Below, one piece after another: positions 5,762-13,046 of a stretch of DNA of 20,699 nucleotides. The notes under the pieces were generated by a model, which was given only the letters and a program-made list of their open reading frames with translations, ran no database searches and was not told the origin of the DNA. The position numbers and the translations under genes are program-made. Source of the DNA: a virus. The stretch is from the IMG/VR virus record IMGVR_UViG_3300048997_000371, positions 1 through 20,699 of that record; one strand, 5' to 3'. Position 1 is the stretch's first letter. Each line of letters starts with the position of its first letter.

Positions 5762-7621
5762 TTAACTTTCCTCGATCACAAAACGCATCTCACCGTTGGC
5801 ATCGCGGGAGGCTCGTCCCGTTTTGGTTTTAGGGCCGTCCTTGCCTTCCACGGTGATGTTCAGGTTGAGAGGCTGCGGGTGCGCGGCTTCGATGTTGATG
5901 GGCCGCTCGCTCAGGCTCTGAATGGCGCTCGATTGCTGCCGCGATATTTCGCACTGCGCTTCGAGCGCGGCGCTTACCACCGTCAGAGGGCTTGCCTCGG
6001 CAGCCTGGCCTACTTCAGCCGCCCGGGCTCCGAGCCATGCCATGCCGCTGGTGAGCAACGCATCGAAACTCATGCCGCCGCCCATGATGCCGACAGCGGT
6101 CCGGGCCTCGGCCGTCCAGGCAGTATTGCGATCGCAGTACTCGCGAGCCGTCGCCAGCGGGATGCGCAGCCGATCGGCGAGAAATGTTGCATGCTCGCGA
6201 TAGAACTCGGCCGCGGCCGCGGCGAATTCTTTCTGATCGGCGCAGCGCTCGCTCAGCCGGCGCAGCGCGTTCACTTCCTTGCGCACGCAGGGCTCGGCCG
6301 CGCACGTCGCCAGCAGCTTGAGGCGACCGCGCAGCAGCGATGCCTGGTCCCCTCCGCCGGCGCCCGGATCCGCGGTCGAGGTATCGGCGATATCGGCCAC
6401 CGCCGGAGACGGATTGGCGAGCTGGCCGAGCGGGGCCCAGTTGAGCGGGCGCCAGTAGGTGTTGCCGTCGGCGATCGGGTTCATGTCCTCGAGCATGCGC
6501 ACGTCGTTCTGCGAGAGCCACCCGTTCTGAATGGCGACCTGATAGGCATTGAAGCGGCTGGCGGTATCGCCGCGCAGCAGCGCCGCCAGCGAGAACTTGG
6601 GGAAATACTTGCTCGAGAGAATCAGGTCGCGGGAGATGGTCTGCTCCCACAGGATCAGCCGCGGCAGAATGCACTGCACGGAAAACAAAATGTTGAACTG
6701 CTCGACGCTGGCGTAGCTCGCGGTCTTCTCGGTTTCGCCGATCAGATGTGGAGGCACGCCGAAGATCGAGCAGATTTCGATGCGCGAGAATTTGCGCGCC
6801 TCGAGCAGCTGGGCGTCGGCCGCGGTCAGGCCGAAGGTCTTGATGTCCATGCCCTCGGGCATCAAGGTCGCGCGATGGCGATTTGCGCCGGTCTGCGATT
6901 TGCGCCAGCTCTCGATGAACTCGCTCTCCGCCTCTTTCGTGCGGAACTTCCCTCCGACCAGCGCCATGCTGGGGCGGGCGTCGTTGCGGAAAAAGCGCGC
7001 GCTGTAATCCTGAGCGGCCAGGGCGACGCCGAAGGTATCGGCGCCCATGTGCAGCGTCGATTGCCCGGTGTAGCCGTCGTCCGACCAGTTTTTTAGGTGA
7101 AAGACCTCTTCCTGCACCAGGTAGCGGACGCTGTTGGTGAGCGGATCCTGGTAGCGGTAGCGCGGGCGCCCCGAGCTGAGGACCTCGAGGGTCACGCGAT
7201 CAGGATGGAGCGGCACAAGCTGGTCGACGGCGCCGCGCGGCCCGGGCAAAATCTCCGCATAAGCGTTGCCGCGGAACTCGAGATGGCCCTGCATCATCTG
7301 CCGGAATTCGAAGGCGGTCTGCAGCGTATTGGGCTGCGAATACAGCACGTCGTAAACCGGATGATTGGTGGCCAGCTTTTTTCCGCCGTCGGCCTGCTCG
7401 GTGAAGATCTTGAGCGGGCACATGGCCACGGTGCGGCCGATGATGCCCACGCAGGCGTGCGCGGCCGAGATGCGCTTGGCCGTCTCGGCCGTGATGCGCA
7501 TCCCGGTCGACGAGCCGGTACCCAGAGGCGAATACCAGAAATCGTCGTAAGGCGCGGGCGTGCCGGTAAGATCGGCGCGAAATTGGATGGCGCCGGCGAT
7601 GGCGGCGCGAAGCAGGCTCAT
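5762..7621 (-). CDS. HK97-type portal protein with long C-terminal extension
   Basis: It forms the dodecameric ring at one head vertex through which DNA is packaged. The 619-residue protein carries the Phage_portal family core at about 40-400: RISAAHACVGIIGRTVAMCP (50-69), YDVLYSQPNTLQTAFEFRQM (90-109), HLEFRGNAYAEIL (113-125), LVPLHPDRVTLE (135-146), EEVFHLKNW (171-179), KFSRIEICSIFGVPPHLIG (277-295), and EDMNPIADGNTYWRPLNWAP (378-397). About 200 more residues follow: a Cys-containing helical domain (about 426-560) and a tail with NLNITVEGKDGPKTKTGRAS and RFVIEES. Typical HK97-type portals are about 380-450 residues, so the extension is notable. The pattern 'ITVEGK.G..' at portal ends is seen in other phages. 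The start ATG has only a weak ribosome site and follows the upstream stop by five bases. Confidence 0.95.
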   Translation of the reverse strand: MSLLRAAIAGAIQFRADLTGTPAPYDDFWYSPLGTGSSTGMRITAETAKRISAAHACVGIIGRTVAMCPLKIFTEQADGGKKLATNHPVYDVLYSQPNTLQTAFEFRQMMQGHLEFRGNAYAEILPGPRGAVDQLVPLHPDRVTLEVLSSGRPRYRYQDPLTNSVRYLVQEEVFHLKNWSDDGYTGQSTLHMGADTFGVALAAQDYSARFFRNDARPSMALVGGKFRTKEAESEFIESWRKSQTGANRHRATLMPEGMDIKTFGLTAADAQLLEARKFSRIEICSIFGVPPHLIGETEKTASYASVEQFNILFSVQCILPRLILWEQTISRDLILSSKYFPKFSLAALLRGDTASRFNAYQVAIQNGWLSQNDVRMLEDMNPIADGNTYWRPLNWAPLGQLANPSPAVADIADTSTADPGAGGGDQASLLRGRLKLLATCAAEPCVRKEVNALRRLSERCADQKEFAAAAAEFYREHATFLADRLRIPLATAREYCDRNTAWTAEARTAVGIMGGGMSFDALLTSGMAWLGARAAEVGQAAEASPLTVVSAALEAQCEISRQQSSAIQSLSERPINIEAAHPQPLNLNITVEGKDGPKTKTGRASRDANGEMRFVIEES

Positions 7622-7626
7622 GAGAG

Positions 7627-7881
7627 TTAAACCCGCGCGGGTTCACGGAAGCTGCGCGGTCCGGTGCCCTGCGAAACGCTGGTGATCCAGACGTCCTGCG
7701 GACCGTCGCGAAATATTTTCAAGTTGCAGCAGGTGGGGCCCCACACACGCACGATTACGGCTGGCAGCAGATCTCCGGCCTGAACCATGTTTCCGCCTTC
7801 GACTTCGGCGCGGGCGTTGATGTCCTTGGCGTTGTACTCGTCGACTTCAAAATGCACGATTCTTCCGACGCTTGGGGTCAT
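7627..7881 (-). CDS. Small conserved phage protein between terminase and portal
   Basis: 84 residues: MTPSVGRIVHFEVDEYNAKD, then GDLLPAVIVRVWGPTCCNLKIFRDGP, then WITSVSQG. The plan ('VGRiVhY' opening, 'PA.iv.v.gp...nL.v..DG....w..SV.qG') is that of a small beta-barrel protein found in many phage genomes and left without function. The ribosome site GGAG stands before the ATG. It lies between a two-helix membrane microprotein and the portal gene, and so probably belongs to the late transcript. It may be a minor head component or an assembly helper; the sequence alone does not decide. Confidence 0.8.
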   Translation of the reverse strand: MTPSVGRIVHFEVDEYNAKDINARAEVEGGNMVQAGDLLPAVIVRVWGPTCCNLKIFRDGPQDVWITSVSQGTGPRSFREPARV

Positions 7882-7894
7882 AACTTCTCCATGT

Positions 7895-8074
7895 TTATTG
7901 GTGGCGCGGCCAGGCTCCGAATGCGGCGGCCGCCAGACACATGACGCCGCCGAGGATCCACGCCGAGGGGCGATGAATTTCGGCCACGCCGAAGATCATC
8001 GCGGCCGAGCCGGCCAGCGCGACCAGGTCCAGGGCGGAAAGATGGGACAACAGTTTTTTGACTTTCACTTTCAC
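7895..8074 (-). CDS. Two-helix membrane microprotein coupled to the terminase gene
   Basis: A 59-residue protein. It starts with GTG at 8074 in a GTGA overlap with the terminase stop codon and ends with TAA at 7895. The sequence begins MKVKVKKLLSHLSALDLVAL, then a hydrophobic segment (DLVALAGSAAMIFGVAEI, about 16-33), a short turn (HRPSAW), a second one (WILGGVMCLAAAAFGAW, about 39-55) and the tail PRHQ. The basic N-terminus and two short helices fit a small inner-membrane hairpin, and holin-like sizes are in this range. The position between terminase and portal is unusual for a holin. The coding case rests on the GTGA coupling, the membrane pattern and the way it fills the space exactly between its neighbours. 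Function unknown. Confidence 0.75.
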   Translation of the reverse strand: MKVKVKKLLSHLSALDLVALAGSAAMIFGVAEIHRPSAWILGGVMCLAAAAFGAWPRHQ

Positions 8075-9816
8075 AGGACCACAACTCCGGGAGACGAGAT
8101 ATAGGTCTCAGCCAGCAGCGCGCGATAGAAGGCCATCAGCAGCGCGATGGCGCCGTCGATCTTGTTTTCCGGCCTCTGTTTCTCCGGATATAAATCGTCG
8201 CGGCGGTTGCGCTTGCAGGTCACGTTCGAAATCATCCAGGCGAGAACCGGATCTCCGTCGTGGTGCAGGCGGCCTTCGAAGACCGCGGCCTCCGCCTCTT
8301 TCATCGCCGGCGAAAAAAAGGCCACGCTCGAGGTCACGGCGATCGCTTCGATGGCCCGGTCCCAGTCCTCGCGCTCCTGAAGAAACTCGACCAGCGGCGC
8401 GGCGTGGTGCGGATCGTGCGGCAGCTCGCGCACGATGAAGCTGCGCGAGTCCTCGATCAGGTCGTCGCGGATGCGGCCGTAGGAGGTGATATTTCCCGGG
8501 GTCGCGACGATGCGGCCCTCGGCCGCCCAGCGGCGGAAGTGATCGCCTGCGGCGTCATCGATGGCTTGCTGATTCAGGTAGTGCGAGGCAAAGACGTAAA
8601 AGTGCGGCTTGCCCTCGAGCTCGCGGCGAAACACCCGAACCTTGTCGGCGAAGTCGACGCGGTCGGCGAGATCGAGGCCAATGAAGCACTCGGCGCCCTT
8701 AAAATCTTCTATCCGCAGAGCGGGATCCGCGACCTGGTCCCACTTCTCCATGTTCATCCAGCCGACCGCGGCGTTCACCCAGACGTTCAGGTGCTTGGTC
8801 TTGAAGCTGGCCTGCTTGCGCGGGGACTGCAGCGCCGCCTTCTGATCTGAAAGAATCTTGCGCTGATTAATCGAGACGTACCAATTCGGGTTTGCCTTGA
8901 TCAGCGCGTCGACTGTCTTCCAATCATCGCCTTCGTCGATGGTGTAGATGATGGCGAAAAAGCGATCGTTCTCGAGCCGTCCTGCCAGGAGCTTCTCGAG
9001 CTCGAGGCGCAAGGCAAAGCATGGCGATGACCGATTGGTTCCGGCAGTCGTGACATAGAGCAGCAGCGGATTTTCCCGCGCCCCCATGCCGGTTTTCATG
9101 GCCTCGACGAACCAGTCGCTCGCGTGCTGGTGATATTCCTCGACGATTACGCAGGACGGATTCTGTCCGTCGCCGGGCTTCGCGATCACCGGCTTCATCA
9201 CCGCGCCGTCGCCTGGCTTGCGCAGGCTCTTGAGGTGGACCTTGATGCCGAAGGCTTCGCATAGTGCCGGCGTGCGCTCGGCCATCATCCTGGCCGGGCC
9301 GAAACCTACATCCTCGGCATGCTCTTTGCTCGTGGCGCCGAAATAGACTTCTGCCCCGGATTCGTTGTCGGCCGAGAACTTGTAAAGCCCGACTCCTCCG
9401 CCGAAGACAATGCTCTTCCCGTTCTTGCGCGGGACCTCGATGTACGCCTCATGGAAACGGTAGTGAGTGGGATCATCTCGCTCTACCCATCCGAAGATCG
9501 TGGTCAGAATGAATAGCTGCCACGGCTCGAGCGTGATCCGCTGGCGCGACCGAGCCCACTTGCCCTTAATGTGGGGTAATGCCTCAATGAATTTGCAGAC
9601 GCGCGCGGAACTCTGCGCGGAGTCGAAGACGAAAGGGAATCCTTCCGCTCTTTCGCTGCGCCGCAGATCATTGAGCTGCCGTTGGCACGCCTGGACAGCC
9701 TGCTTGCACGCCGCGATGTTGCCGGCGACTACATCGCGCGCATATTTTTTCGCGATCCCAGCATAATCGCGCTTATTGGATCGATTCAGTTTCCGAACTG
9801 TGAGAGTCGTCGTCAT
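8071..9816 (-). CDS. terL: Terminase large subunit (HK97-type, Terminase_1)
   Basis: The ATP-driven DNA packaging motor and nuclease, 581 residues from the ATG at 9816. ATPase motifs: Walker A in YIEVPRKNGKSIVFGGG (about 125-141), Walker B CVIVEEYHQH (222-231) with Glu226/227, and coupling motif YVTTAG (254-259). The adenine-binding region ITLEPWQLFIL (94-104) lies before Walker A. Nuclease part: FIGLDLADRVDFAD with Asp382 (and Asp388), and KIDGAIALLMA with Asp554 near the C-terminus, giving metal-binding acids. Family landmarks also include FKTKHLNVWVNAAVGWM (338-354). Its start overlaps the small-subunit gene by 44 bp. The complete motif set predicts an active enzyme. An HNH gene upstream of the small subunit favours a cohesive-end (cos) packaging strategy, by analogy with HK97-type phages. 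Confidence 0.97.
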   Translation of the reverse strand: MTTTLTVRKLNRSNKRDYAGIAKKYARDVVAGNIAACKQAVQACQRQLNDLRRSERAEGFPFVFDSAQSSARVCKFIEALPHIKGKWARSRQRITLEPWQLFILTTIFGWVERDDPTHYRFHEAYIEVPRKNGKSIVFGGGVGLYKFSADNESGAEVYFGATSKEHAEDVGFGPARMMAERTPALCEAFGIKVHLKSLRKPGDGAVMKPVIAKPGDGQNPSCVIVEEYHQHASDWFVEAMKTGMGARENPLLLYVTTAGTNRSSPCFALRLELEKLLAGRLENDRFFAIIYTIDEGDDWKTVDALIKANPNWYVSINQRKILSDQKAALQSPRKQASFKTKHLNVWVNAAVGWMNMEKWDQVADPALRIEDFKGAECFIGLDLADRVDFADKVRVFRRELEGKPHFYVFASHYLNQQAIDDAAGDHFRRWAAEGRIVATPGNITSYGRIRDDLIEDSRSFIVRELPHDPHHAAPLVEFLQEREDWDRAIEAIAVTSSVAFFSPAMKEAEAAVFEGRLHHDGDPVLAWMISNVTCKRNRRDDLYPEKQRPENKIDGAIALLMAFYRALLAETYISSPGVVVL

Positions 9817-10234
9817 CGGGCGCTGGTGATCGTCCTTGGGCGGCGAGCTCGGCGAATGGATCGGGCGTCTCCTCTGCCGGCTTCGGCACCGCGACGCGGC
9901 TGCGATCGGCGGGCGTGAGCCCCATGCGGCTGAGGCAGGAGATGATCTGGTTGGTCTCTGAAGCCTTGAGCTGGTCCTCGGGATCGCGCATGCGCGCAAT
10001 CAGCTTGGCGGTGATCTCGACCAGGATGCGATCGGCGACCGTGAGCACGCCGTGGGGAACCTGCTCCGCGAGCTCCTGCCAGATGCCGCGCTGCGCTTCG
10101 CTGAAGTACTCCGGAGGATCGCCGAGCGGTCCGTCCGGTACCGGCTCGTGCTCGCGCGCTCGCCGGCGCTGCGGATCGTGTTCAAAGGCGCCCGAGTCCT
10201 CGAGCTGCTTCGTGGGCTTGCGATTGGCGGCCAT
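9773..10234 (-). CDS. terS: Terminase small subunit (P27-like)
   Basis: It recognises the packaging site and loads the large subunit. 153 residues from the ATG at 10234 (MAANRKPTKQLEDSGAF). P27-type features are the basic N-terminus with KPTK..LE.SG, a Pro-rich stretch (EPVPDGPLGDPPEYFS), then the helical centre AQRGIWQELAEQVPHGVLTV, ADRILVEITAKLIARM, SRMGLTPADRSRV and an acidic C-terminal tail (PDDDDSHSSETESIQ). The LTPADRSRV motif is the usual P27 family end mark. It stands immediately upstream of terL with a 44-bp overlap. An alternative in-frame ATG at 10273 would add 13 residues of low-complexity sequence and is less likely. Confidence 0.9.
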   Translation of the reverse strand: MAANRKPTKQLEDSGAFEHDPQRRRAREHEPVPDGPLGDPPEYFSEAQRGIWQELAEQVPHGVLTVADRILVEITAKLIARMRDPEDQLKASETNQIISCLSRMGLTPADRSRVAVPKPAEETPDPFAELAAQGRSPAPDDDDSHSSETESIQ

Positions 10235-10409
10235 TACGTGGCTTCTACGCGCGCCCGCCGCGGGCCAGGGCATGGGCGGCCGGGCTGGCCGAACCGCCTG
10301 GTCATGGCCGCCCGCGGCGAACCTCGTTCAAAAAACGCGAATTCTGCGGAAATAAAAATTTGACTGCAGCGCGGTCGCGCCCGGGGCGGCGCCAGGAAAA
10401 ATGGCCCGC
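10235..10409. other. Non-coding spacer between HNH and terS; candidate packaging site
   Basis: A 175-bp gap in an otherwise tightly packed region. On the minus strand it has a GC-rich block (GGCGCCGCCCCGGGCGCGAC), an AT-rich patch (AAATTTTTATTTCC) and another GC-rich block before terS. In HK97-type cos phages the cohesive-end site commonly lies between the HNH gene and terS, so this is the best place for cos here. That is inference from gene order; no cut site can be read. Confidence 0.35.
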
Positions 10410-10790
10410 CTACCCCTCGCATTCGTTGCGCGCATTGCCGAAGCCGCCGTCGTCGCGTGCCGTCTTGCGGCTGTGGCACGCGTCACACAGCGACTGATGG
10501 TTGCTCTTCTCCCACAGCAGCTTGCGATCGCCGCGATGGGGCGTGACGTGATCGGTGCATGTCGCAAGCACCGGCATTGGGTGCATGCGGTCCGGGTCAG
10601 CGCACCAGGGATGCAGCACGAGGCGCCGCTTGCTGTAGGTGCGCCAGGCCGAATCGTATCCGCGCTCGGCTGCGCTGGGGCGCTGTCGTTCGCGCTCGCG
10701 CCTGCGATACGAGTGAGTCTCGCAGTACTGGCCGGATGTCAGATTGCGGCAGCCGGTGAATGAACACGGTTTGCGCGCTGCCATCGGCAT
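10410..10790 (-). CDS. HNH endonuclease
   Basis: A metal-dependent nuclease that, in HK97-like phages, works with terminase in specific cleavage at cos. 126 residues. The HNH core is clear: an Asp-His pair (TCTDHVTPHRGD, D80-H81), the central Asn-His (EKSNHQSLC, N97-H98) and the terminal CDACHSRKT (C102, C105, H106). Cys63 and Cys78 with Cys102/Cys105 give a structural zinc site of the treble-clef type. The N-terminus has another set of cysteines (C9, C14, C23) in PCSFTGCRNLTSGQYCETH, like the short zinc knuckle seen in many phage HNH proteins. It lies directly upstream of terS, the usual position. Either Met1 or Met3 could be the start. Confidence 0.94.
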   Translation of the reverse strand: MPMAARKPCSFTGCRNLTSGQYCETHSYRRRERERQRPSAAERGYDSAWRTYSKRRLVLHPWCADPDRMHPMPVLATCTDHVTPHRGDRKLLWEKSNHQSLCDACHSRKTARDDGGFGNARNECEG

Positions 10791-10803
10791 AACTGCGGCT
10801 TAC

Positions 10804-11265
10804 TTATGCACGCGTGCGGTACAGCATGAGCGATACGCCCTTGGTGGGGAAGCCACCGACGCGCGTGACGATGGCATTCCAGAAGCGGCCGCTGTCTATA
10901 TCAGGAGCCACTTCCACGGCGACGTCGCGGGGAAGATTGCCGATGTGGGTGAGCTCGCCCTCGATCATGGCCATGACGCGCACGGTGTTCGAGTCGTGCT
11001 CTTGTTCGGGATCGCGATCGAGCACTACCAGGTCAAACTGCAATATCGCGGCGATCAGATCCTGGCGCTCGCGACCGTTCTCGTTGCGATAAGTGACGCC
11101 GGCGACCTTGGCATGAATAGAGCGATCGATGCGCGCGCGATTGGGAACCAGTTCGCCAAACAGCGCGCTCTCGACGCGGCTGTTATCGCGATCGCGTTCC
11201 TCGGGCAATCGACCATAGAAGGTGGGGAGGGCGCCGCGTCGCTGGCGATAGAGTTGATTCCCCAC
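10804..11265 (-). CDS. HIRAN-like domain protein
   Basis: 153 residues with a GTG start three bases after the upstream stop. Residues about 52-150 look like a HIRAN domain: KVAGVTYRNENGRERQDLIA, then LVVLDRDPEQEHDSNTVRVM (the D.D.NAV-type strand), HIGNLPRDVAVEVAPDI (the 'GYLPR..A' motif) and FWNAIVTRVGG. In SNF2-type helicases such as HLTF, HIRAN binds 3' DNA ends; stand-alone forms occur in bacteria and phages. The first 50 residues are basic, with YGRLPEERDRDNSRV. It lies between a 4-TM protein and the HNH gene, so a role in DNA-end handling at packaging is conceivable but unproven. The assignment is from motif pattern only. Confidence 0.7.
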   Translation of the reverse strand: MGNQLYRQRRGALPTFYGRLPEERDRDNSRVESALFGELVPNRARIDRSIHAKVAGVTYRNENGRERQDLIAAILQFDLVVLDRDPEQEHDSNTVRVMAMIEGELTHIGNLPRDVAVEVAPDIDSGRFWNAIVTRVGGFPTKGVSLMLYRTRA

Positions 11266-11268
11266 GTT

Positions 11269-11673
11269 TTACAGTTTGTCTTCGCTGTTGTAGATCACGC
11301 TGTAATTGATGGCGCCGATGATCGCGAACGCGAAGCCGAGCAGCAAGAGTCCGTTCGAGGTGACGATGTCTGCGCGCCCCAGCGTCAGATCGATATGCGT
11401 GTAGTGCCCGATGAGCATCAGCATGATGCCCACAAACGTGAGGAACGGCCGGATCTTCACAAACTGCGAAGCCGCGGCGAGCACCGAGTTGGTATCGGGA
11501 ATCTCGAGGAACTTGCGGCCGGCGTCGCCGATCAGGTGCAGCAACACGCAAAATGCGGCCGCGGCGATCAGACTCCAGTTGCGATGCGCGAGGCCAAACA
11601 GGAAAAACATCAGCGCGGCGGCGATTCCGCCGAGCTGCAGAACTGAAGCCGCAACTCTTCCGAAAGATTTCAT
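11269..11673 (-). CDS. Four-helix membrane protein
   Basis: 134 residues with four predicted membrane helices at about 10-29 (SVLQLGGIAAALMFFLFGL), 33-49, 74-92 (IRPFLTFVGIMLMLIGH) and 106-127 (SNGLLLLGFAFAIIGAINYS). No cleavable signal is needed and no enzyme motif is visible. It has a good ribosome site (GAGAGAGGATCAA before the ATG) and starts 12 bp after a 2-TM protein gene. Its place next to a 2-TM protein, a membrane-anchored helical protein and a lipoprotein suggests a lysis or superinfection-exclusion role, and a holin is one option. No endolysin was found nearby to support this. Confidence 0.75.
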   Translation of the reverse strand: MKSFGRVAASVLQLGGIAAALMFFLFGLAHRNWSLIAAAAFCVLLHLIGDAGRKFLEIPDTNSVLAAASQFVKIRPFLTFVGIMLMLIGHYTHIDLTLGRADIVTSNGLLLLGFAFAIIGAINYSVIYNSEDKL

Positions 11674-11685
11674 TTGATCCTCTCT

Positions 11686-11910
11686 CTATTGGCTGCGTAC
11701 AGCTGGCGGAGTCTGGAAAAAGTGAATGAGGGCGATGATGGCGCCGATGACAAAGACGGCGGCGAACTTCGCAATGCCGGCCTTGGTCAGGGTGAAGGCG
11801 CCGGGATCGGAGTACTTCAACATCAGCGCATTGAATCCGCCGCCAACGCCTATAGCGAGAAGAACGCGCGCCCTGAGAAATTTCGCTCCTAACGTCGATA
11901 AGTCGATCAC
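11686..11910 (-). CDS. Two-helix small membrane protein, holin candidate
   Basis: 74 residues with a GTG start at 11910 in a GTGA overlap with the upstream stop, preceded by GGGAGGA. The N-terminal MIDLSTLGAKFLRARVLLAI leads into a hydrophobic stretch (VLLAIGVGGGFNALML, about 16-31); a second runs KFAAVFVIGAIIALIHFF (about 51-68), followed by a short tail (QTPPAVRSQ). Two membrane segments, small size and coupling to the membrane-anchored helical gene make it a class II holin candidate. The inference rests on position and topology only. The start is decided by the overlap and ribosome site, since the open frame upstream has no plausible alternative. Confidence 0.72.
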   Translation of the reverse strand: MIDLSTLGAKFLRARVLLAIGVGGGFNALMLKYSDPGAFTLTKAGIAKFAAVFVIGAIIALIHFFQTPPAVRSQ

Positions 11911-12500
11911 CGTTGCGTCCTCCCAATGACGTAAGCGGCGAAGCCGATCGGCGCCGCCCATTTCACGACGCGCACGCTGCGCTGCCACACAGATCCGCCT
12001 TTCGCGGCCTTGACGGCGGCCGCGAGCTCGGTTTTCTGTCGCGCGATCACATCCTGCTGATCCTTCACCTCGCCGGCCAGCTGGTCGCGCGCAACTCCGC
12101 ATTCACGGCAGCTGAGCGCGTATTGCGCGAGGTCGATTTCGTTTTGCTTGGTGAGCTGGGCCACGGGCGCATCGGGCAGCGTGTCCTTGGTGAGCGGAGC
12201 GGTCTGAACAATCGGCGTAGAAGTGTGGATCTGATCGCGGATGATGTCTGGCGCCTGCTGCGGCTGCTGGGCGACGATGCGAATTTGCTTTTCCAGGTTA
12301 TCGATCACCGCTTTGGTCACCGCCTGACTCATGGCGATTTTCTGCTCAGTAGCTTCTATCTCCGTCTTCTGCGTTTTGATCACGCCGTCGCGCAGGGCAT
12401 CGTCGCGCACCTTGTCCCGCCATTGGGAAGCGAGGATCAGGAGACCAGCAACGACAATGGCAGCGATGATGGCGGTATAGCGCTTGTGCAGGTTAGTCAT
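11907..12500 (-). CDS. Membrane-anchored helical protein, i-spanin-like candidate
   Basis: 197 residues from the ATG at 12500. An N-terminal anchor (YTAIIAAIVVAGLLILAS, about 8-25) follows a short basic start (MTNLHKR), fitting an N-in, C-out topology. Residues 26-80 are a charged helix with coiled-coil character (KTQKTEIEATEQKIAMSQAV), then a Pro/Gln-rich linker (80-115), a CRECGV motif (C131, C134), a second charged helix (DQLAGEVKDQQDVIARQK) and a hydrophobic end (VVKWAAPIGFAAYVIG). An inner-membrane anchor plus periplasmic coiled coil is the i-spanin plan, and the gene just upstream encodes a small lipoprotein. The C-terminal hydrophobic stretch is not typical of Rz, so the role remains uncertain. 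Confidence 0.72.
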   Translation of the reverse strand: MTNLHKRYTAIIAAIVVAGLLILASQWRDKVRDDALRDGVIKTQKTEIEATEQKIAMSQAVTKAVIDNLEKQIRIVAQQPQQAPDIIRDQIHTSTPIVQTAPLTKDTLPDAPVAQLTKQNEIDLAQYALSCRECGVARDQLAGEVKDQQDVIARQKTELAAAVKAAKGGSVWQRSVRVVKWAAPIGFAAYVIGRTQR

Positions 12501-12618
12501 TTCTGTTTTGCCACCCCACGCACTCGACGGGAACGACGAGATGTGCCGCGGCTGGTTTGCGCGCGGCACATCCGTTCAGCGCGAGCAGGACGATCGCGAC
12601 TTGGAAGCCTTTTTTCAT
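12493..12618 (-). CDS. Small lipoprotein, o-spanin-like candidate
   Basis: 41 residues: MKKGFQVAIVLLALNGCAAR and then KPAAAHLVVPVECVGWQNRN plus D. The n-region KK, the hydrophobic core and the lipobox LNG-C (Cys17) are those of a signal peptidase II substrate, leaving a mature lipoprotein of 25 residues with a second cysteine. Its last codons overlap the start of the membrane-anchored helical gene by 8 bp. A tiny phage lipoprotein overlapping a membrane-anchored coiled-coil protein is the hallmark of two-component spanins (Rz/Rz1). Here the lipoprotein comes first and is not nested inside its partner, the reverse of lambda. Coding is supported by the lipobox and by exact packing between two genes. 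Confidence 0.75.
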   Translation of the reverse strand: MKKGFQVAIVLLALNGCAARKPAAAHLVVPVECVGWQNRND

Positions 12619-12624
12619 GGCGAA

Positions 12625-12813
12625 TTATTTGCCGCTGGTCACTTCGTATCCGGGCTCACAGCTGCGCGGCGCGGAGAGGACGCGCACGATCTGGTTCGAG
12701 AATTCGAGCGATGCGGTGTTGCGCTCCCAGATCGGGAACGCCGCCGGGGTGATGCCCAGGCTTCGGCACCAGGCTACATACTTGGTGTAAATAACTTCAG
12801 GCCCTAACGGCAT
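12625..12813 (-). CDS. Small protein of unknown function
   Basis: 62 residues: MPLGPEVIYTKYVAWCRSLG, then ITPAAFPIWERNTASLEFSN and a C-terminal VRVLSAPRSCEPGYEVTSGK. The pattern 'Y..YV.WCRSLG..P..F..W' resembles a short helical domain; I know no function for it. There are two cysteines (16, 52), no membrane segment and no signal. It overlaps the upstream zinc-type gene by 10 bp, uses a CGAGAAG ribosome site, and ends six bases before the lipoprotein gene, so it is probably on the same transcript. Confidence 0.65.
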   Translation of the reverse strand: MPLGPEVIYTKYVAWCRSLGITPAAFPIWERNTASLEFSNQIVRVLSAPRSCEPGYEVTSGK

Positions 12814-13046
12814 GGCTGGCAGTACTTCTCGCGTTCGCGCGCGGGCCCGTCGGCGGCGCGCCAGAAGGGGCGCGTGCAGAATTCGCAGATCTTGCGTTCC
12901 ACCGATTTCGTCGCCGAGGGCGCGGCGGGGACGTAGGAGCCGTCGAGGACCGCCTCCGCGATCTGCCTAGCGGTCAACATGCGCGGCCGCATCTCCGGCT
13001 GGAGCAGTTGCACAATGTCCGGCGGAGTCCAGGTTGGGAAGCCCAT
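12804..13046 (-). CDS. Small zinc-binding-type protein
   Basis: 80 residues if the first ATG is used. The C-terminal half carries four cysteines in KICEFCTRPFWRAADGPARE followed by REKYCQPCR, a CxxC...CxxC treble-clef or zinc-ribbon pattern like that in small phage DNA- or RNA-binding proteins. The N-terminal half (WTPPDIVQLLQPEMRPRMLT, ARQIAEAVLDGSYVP) reads as good coding sequence and overlaps the preceding frame by 80 bp. No strong ribosome site is seen at 13046; in-frame ATGs at 12992 and 12980 are alternatives. The long overlap also allows that this and the preceding frame were once a single gene split by a frameshift. Confidence 0.6.
   Translation of the reverse strand: MGFPTWTPPDIVQLLQPEMRPRMLTARQIAEAVLDGSYVPAAPSATKSVERKICEFCTRPFWRAADGPAREREKYCQPCR

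Noticed and set aside
5696-7096. 466-codon open frame on the plus strand
   Set aside because: It lies opposite the portal gene, whose motifs are unmistakable; the plus reading is a GC-rich shadow without recognisable domains.
7878-8084. 68-codon minus-strand frame in the terminase-portal gap
   Set aside because: Arginine-rich low-complexity reading; the alternative frame gives a coupled two-helix membrane protein that fits the gap exactly.
10744-11646. 300-codon open frame on the plus strand
   Set aside because: It spans the antisense of the HIRAN-like and 4-TM genes; those fit exactly with short spacers and ribosome sites, while the plus reading is low-complexity.
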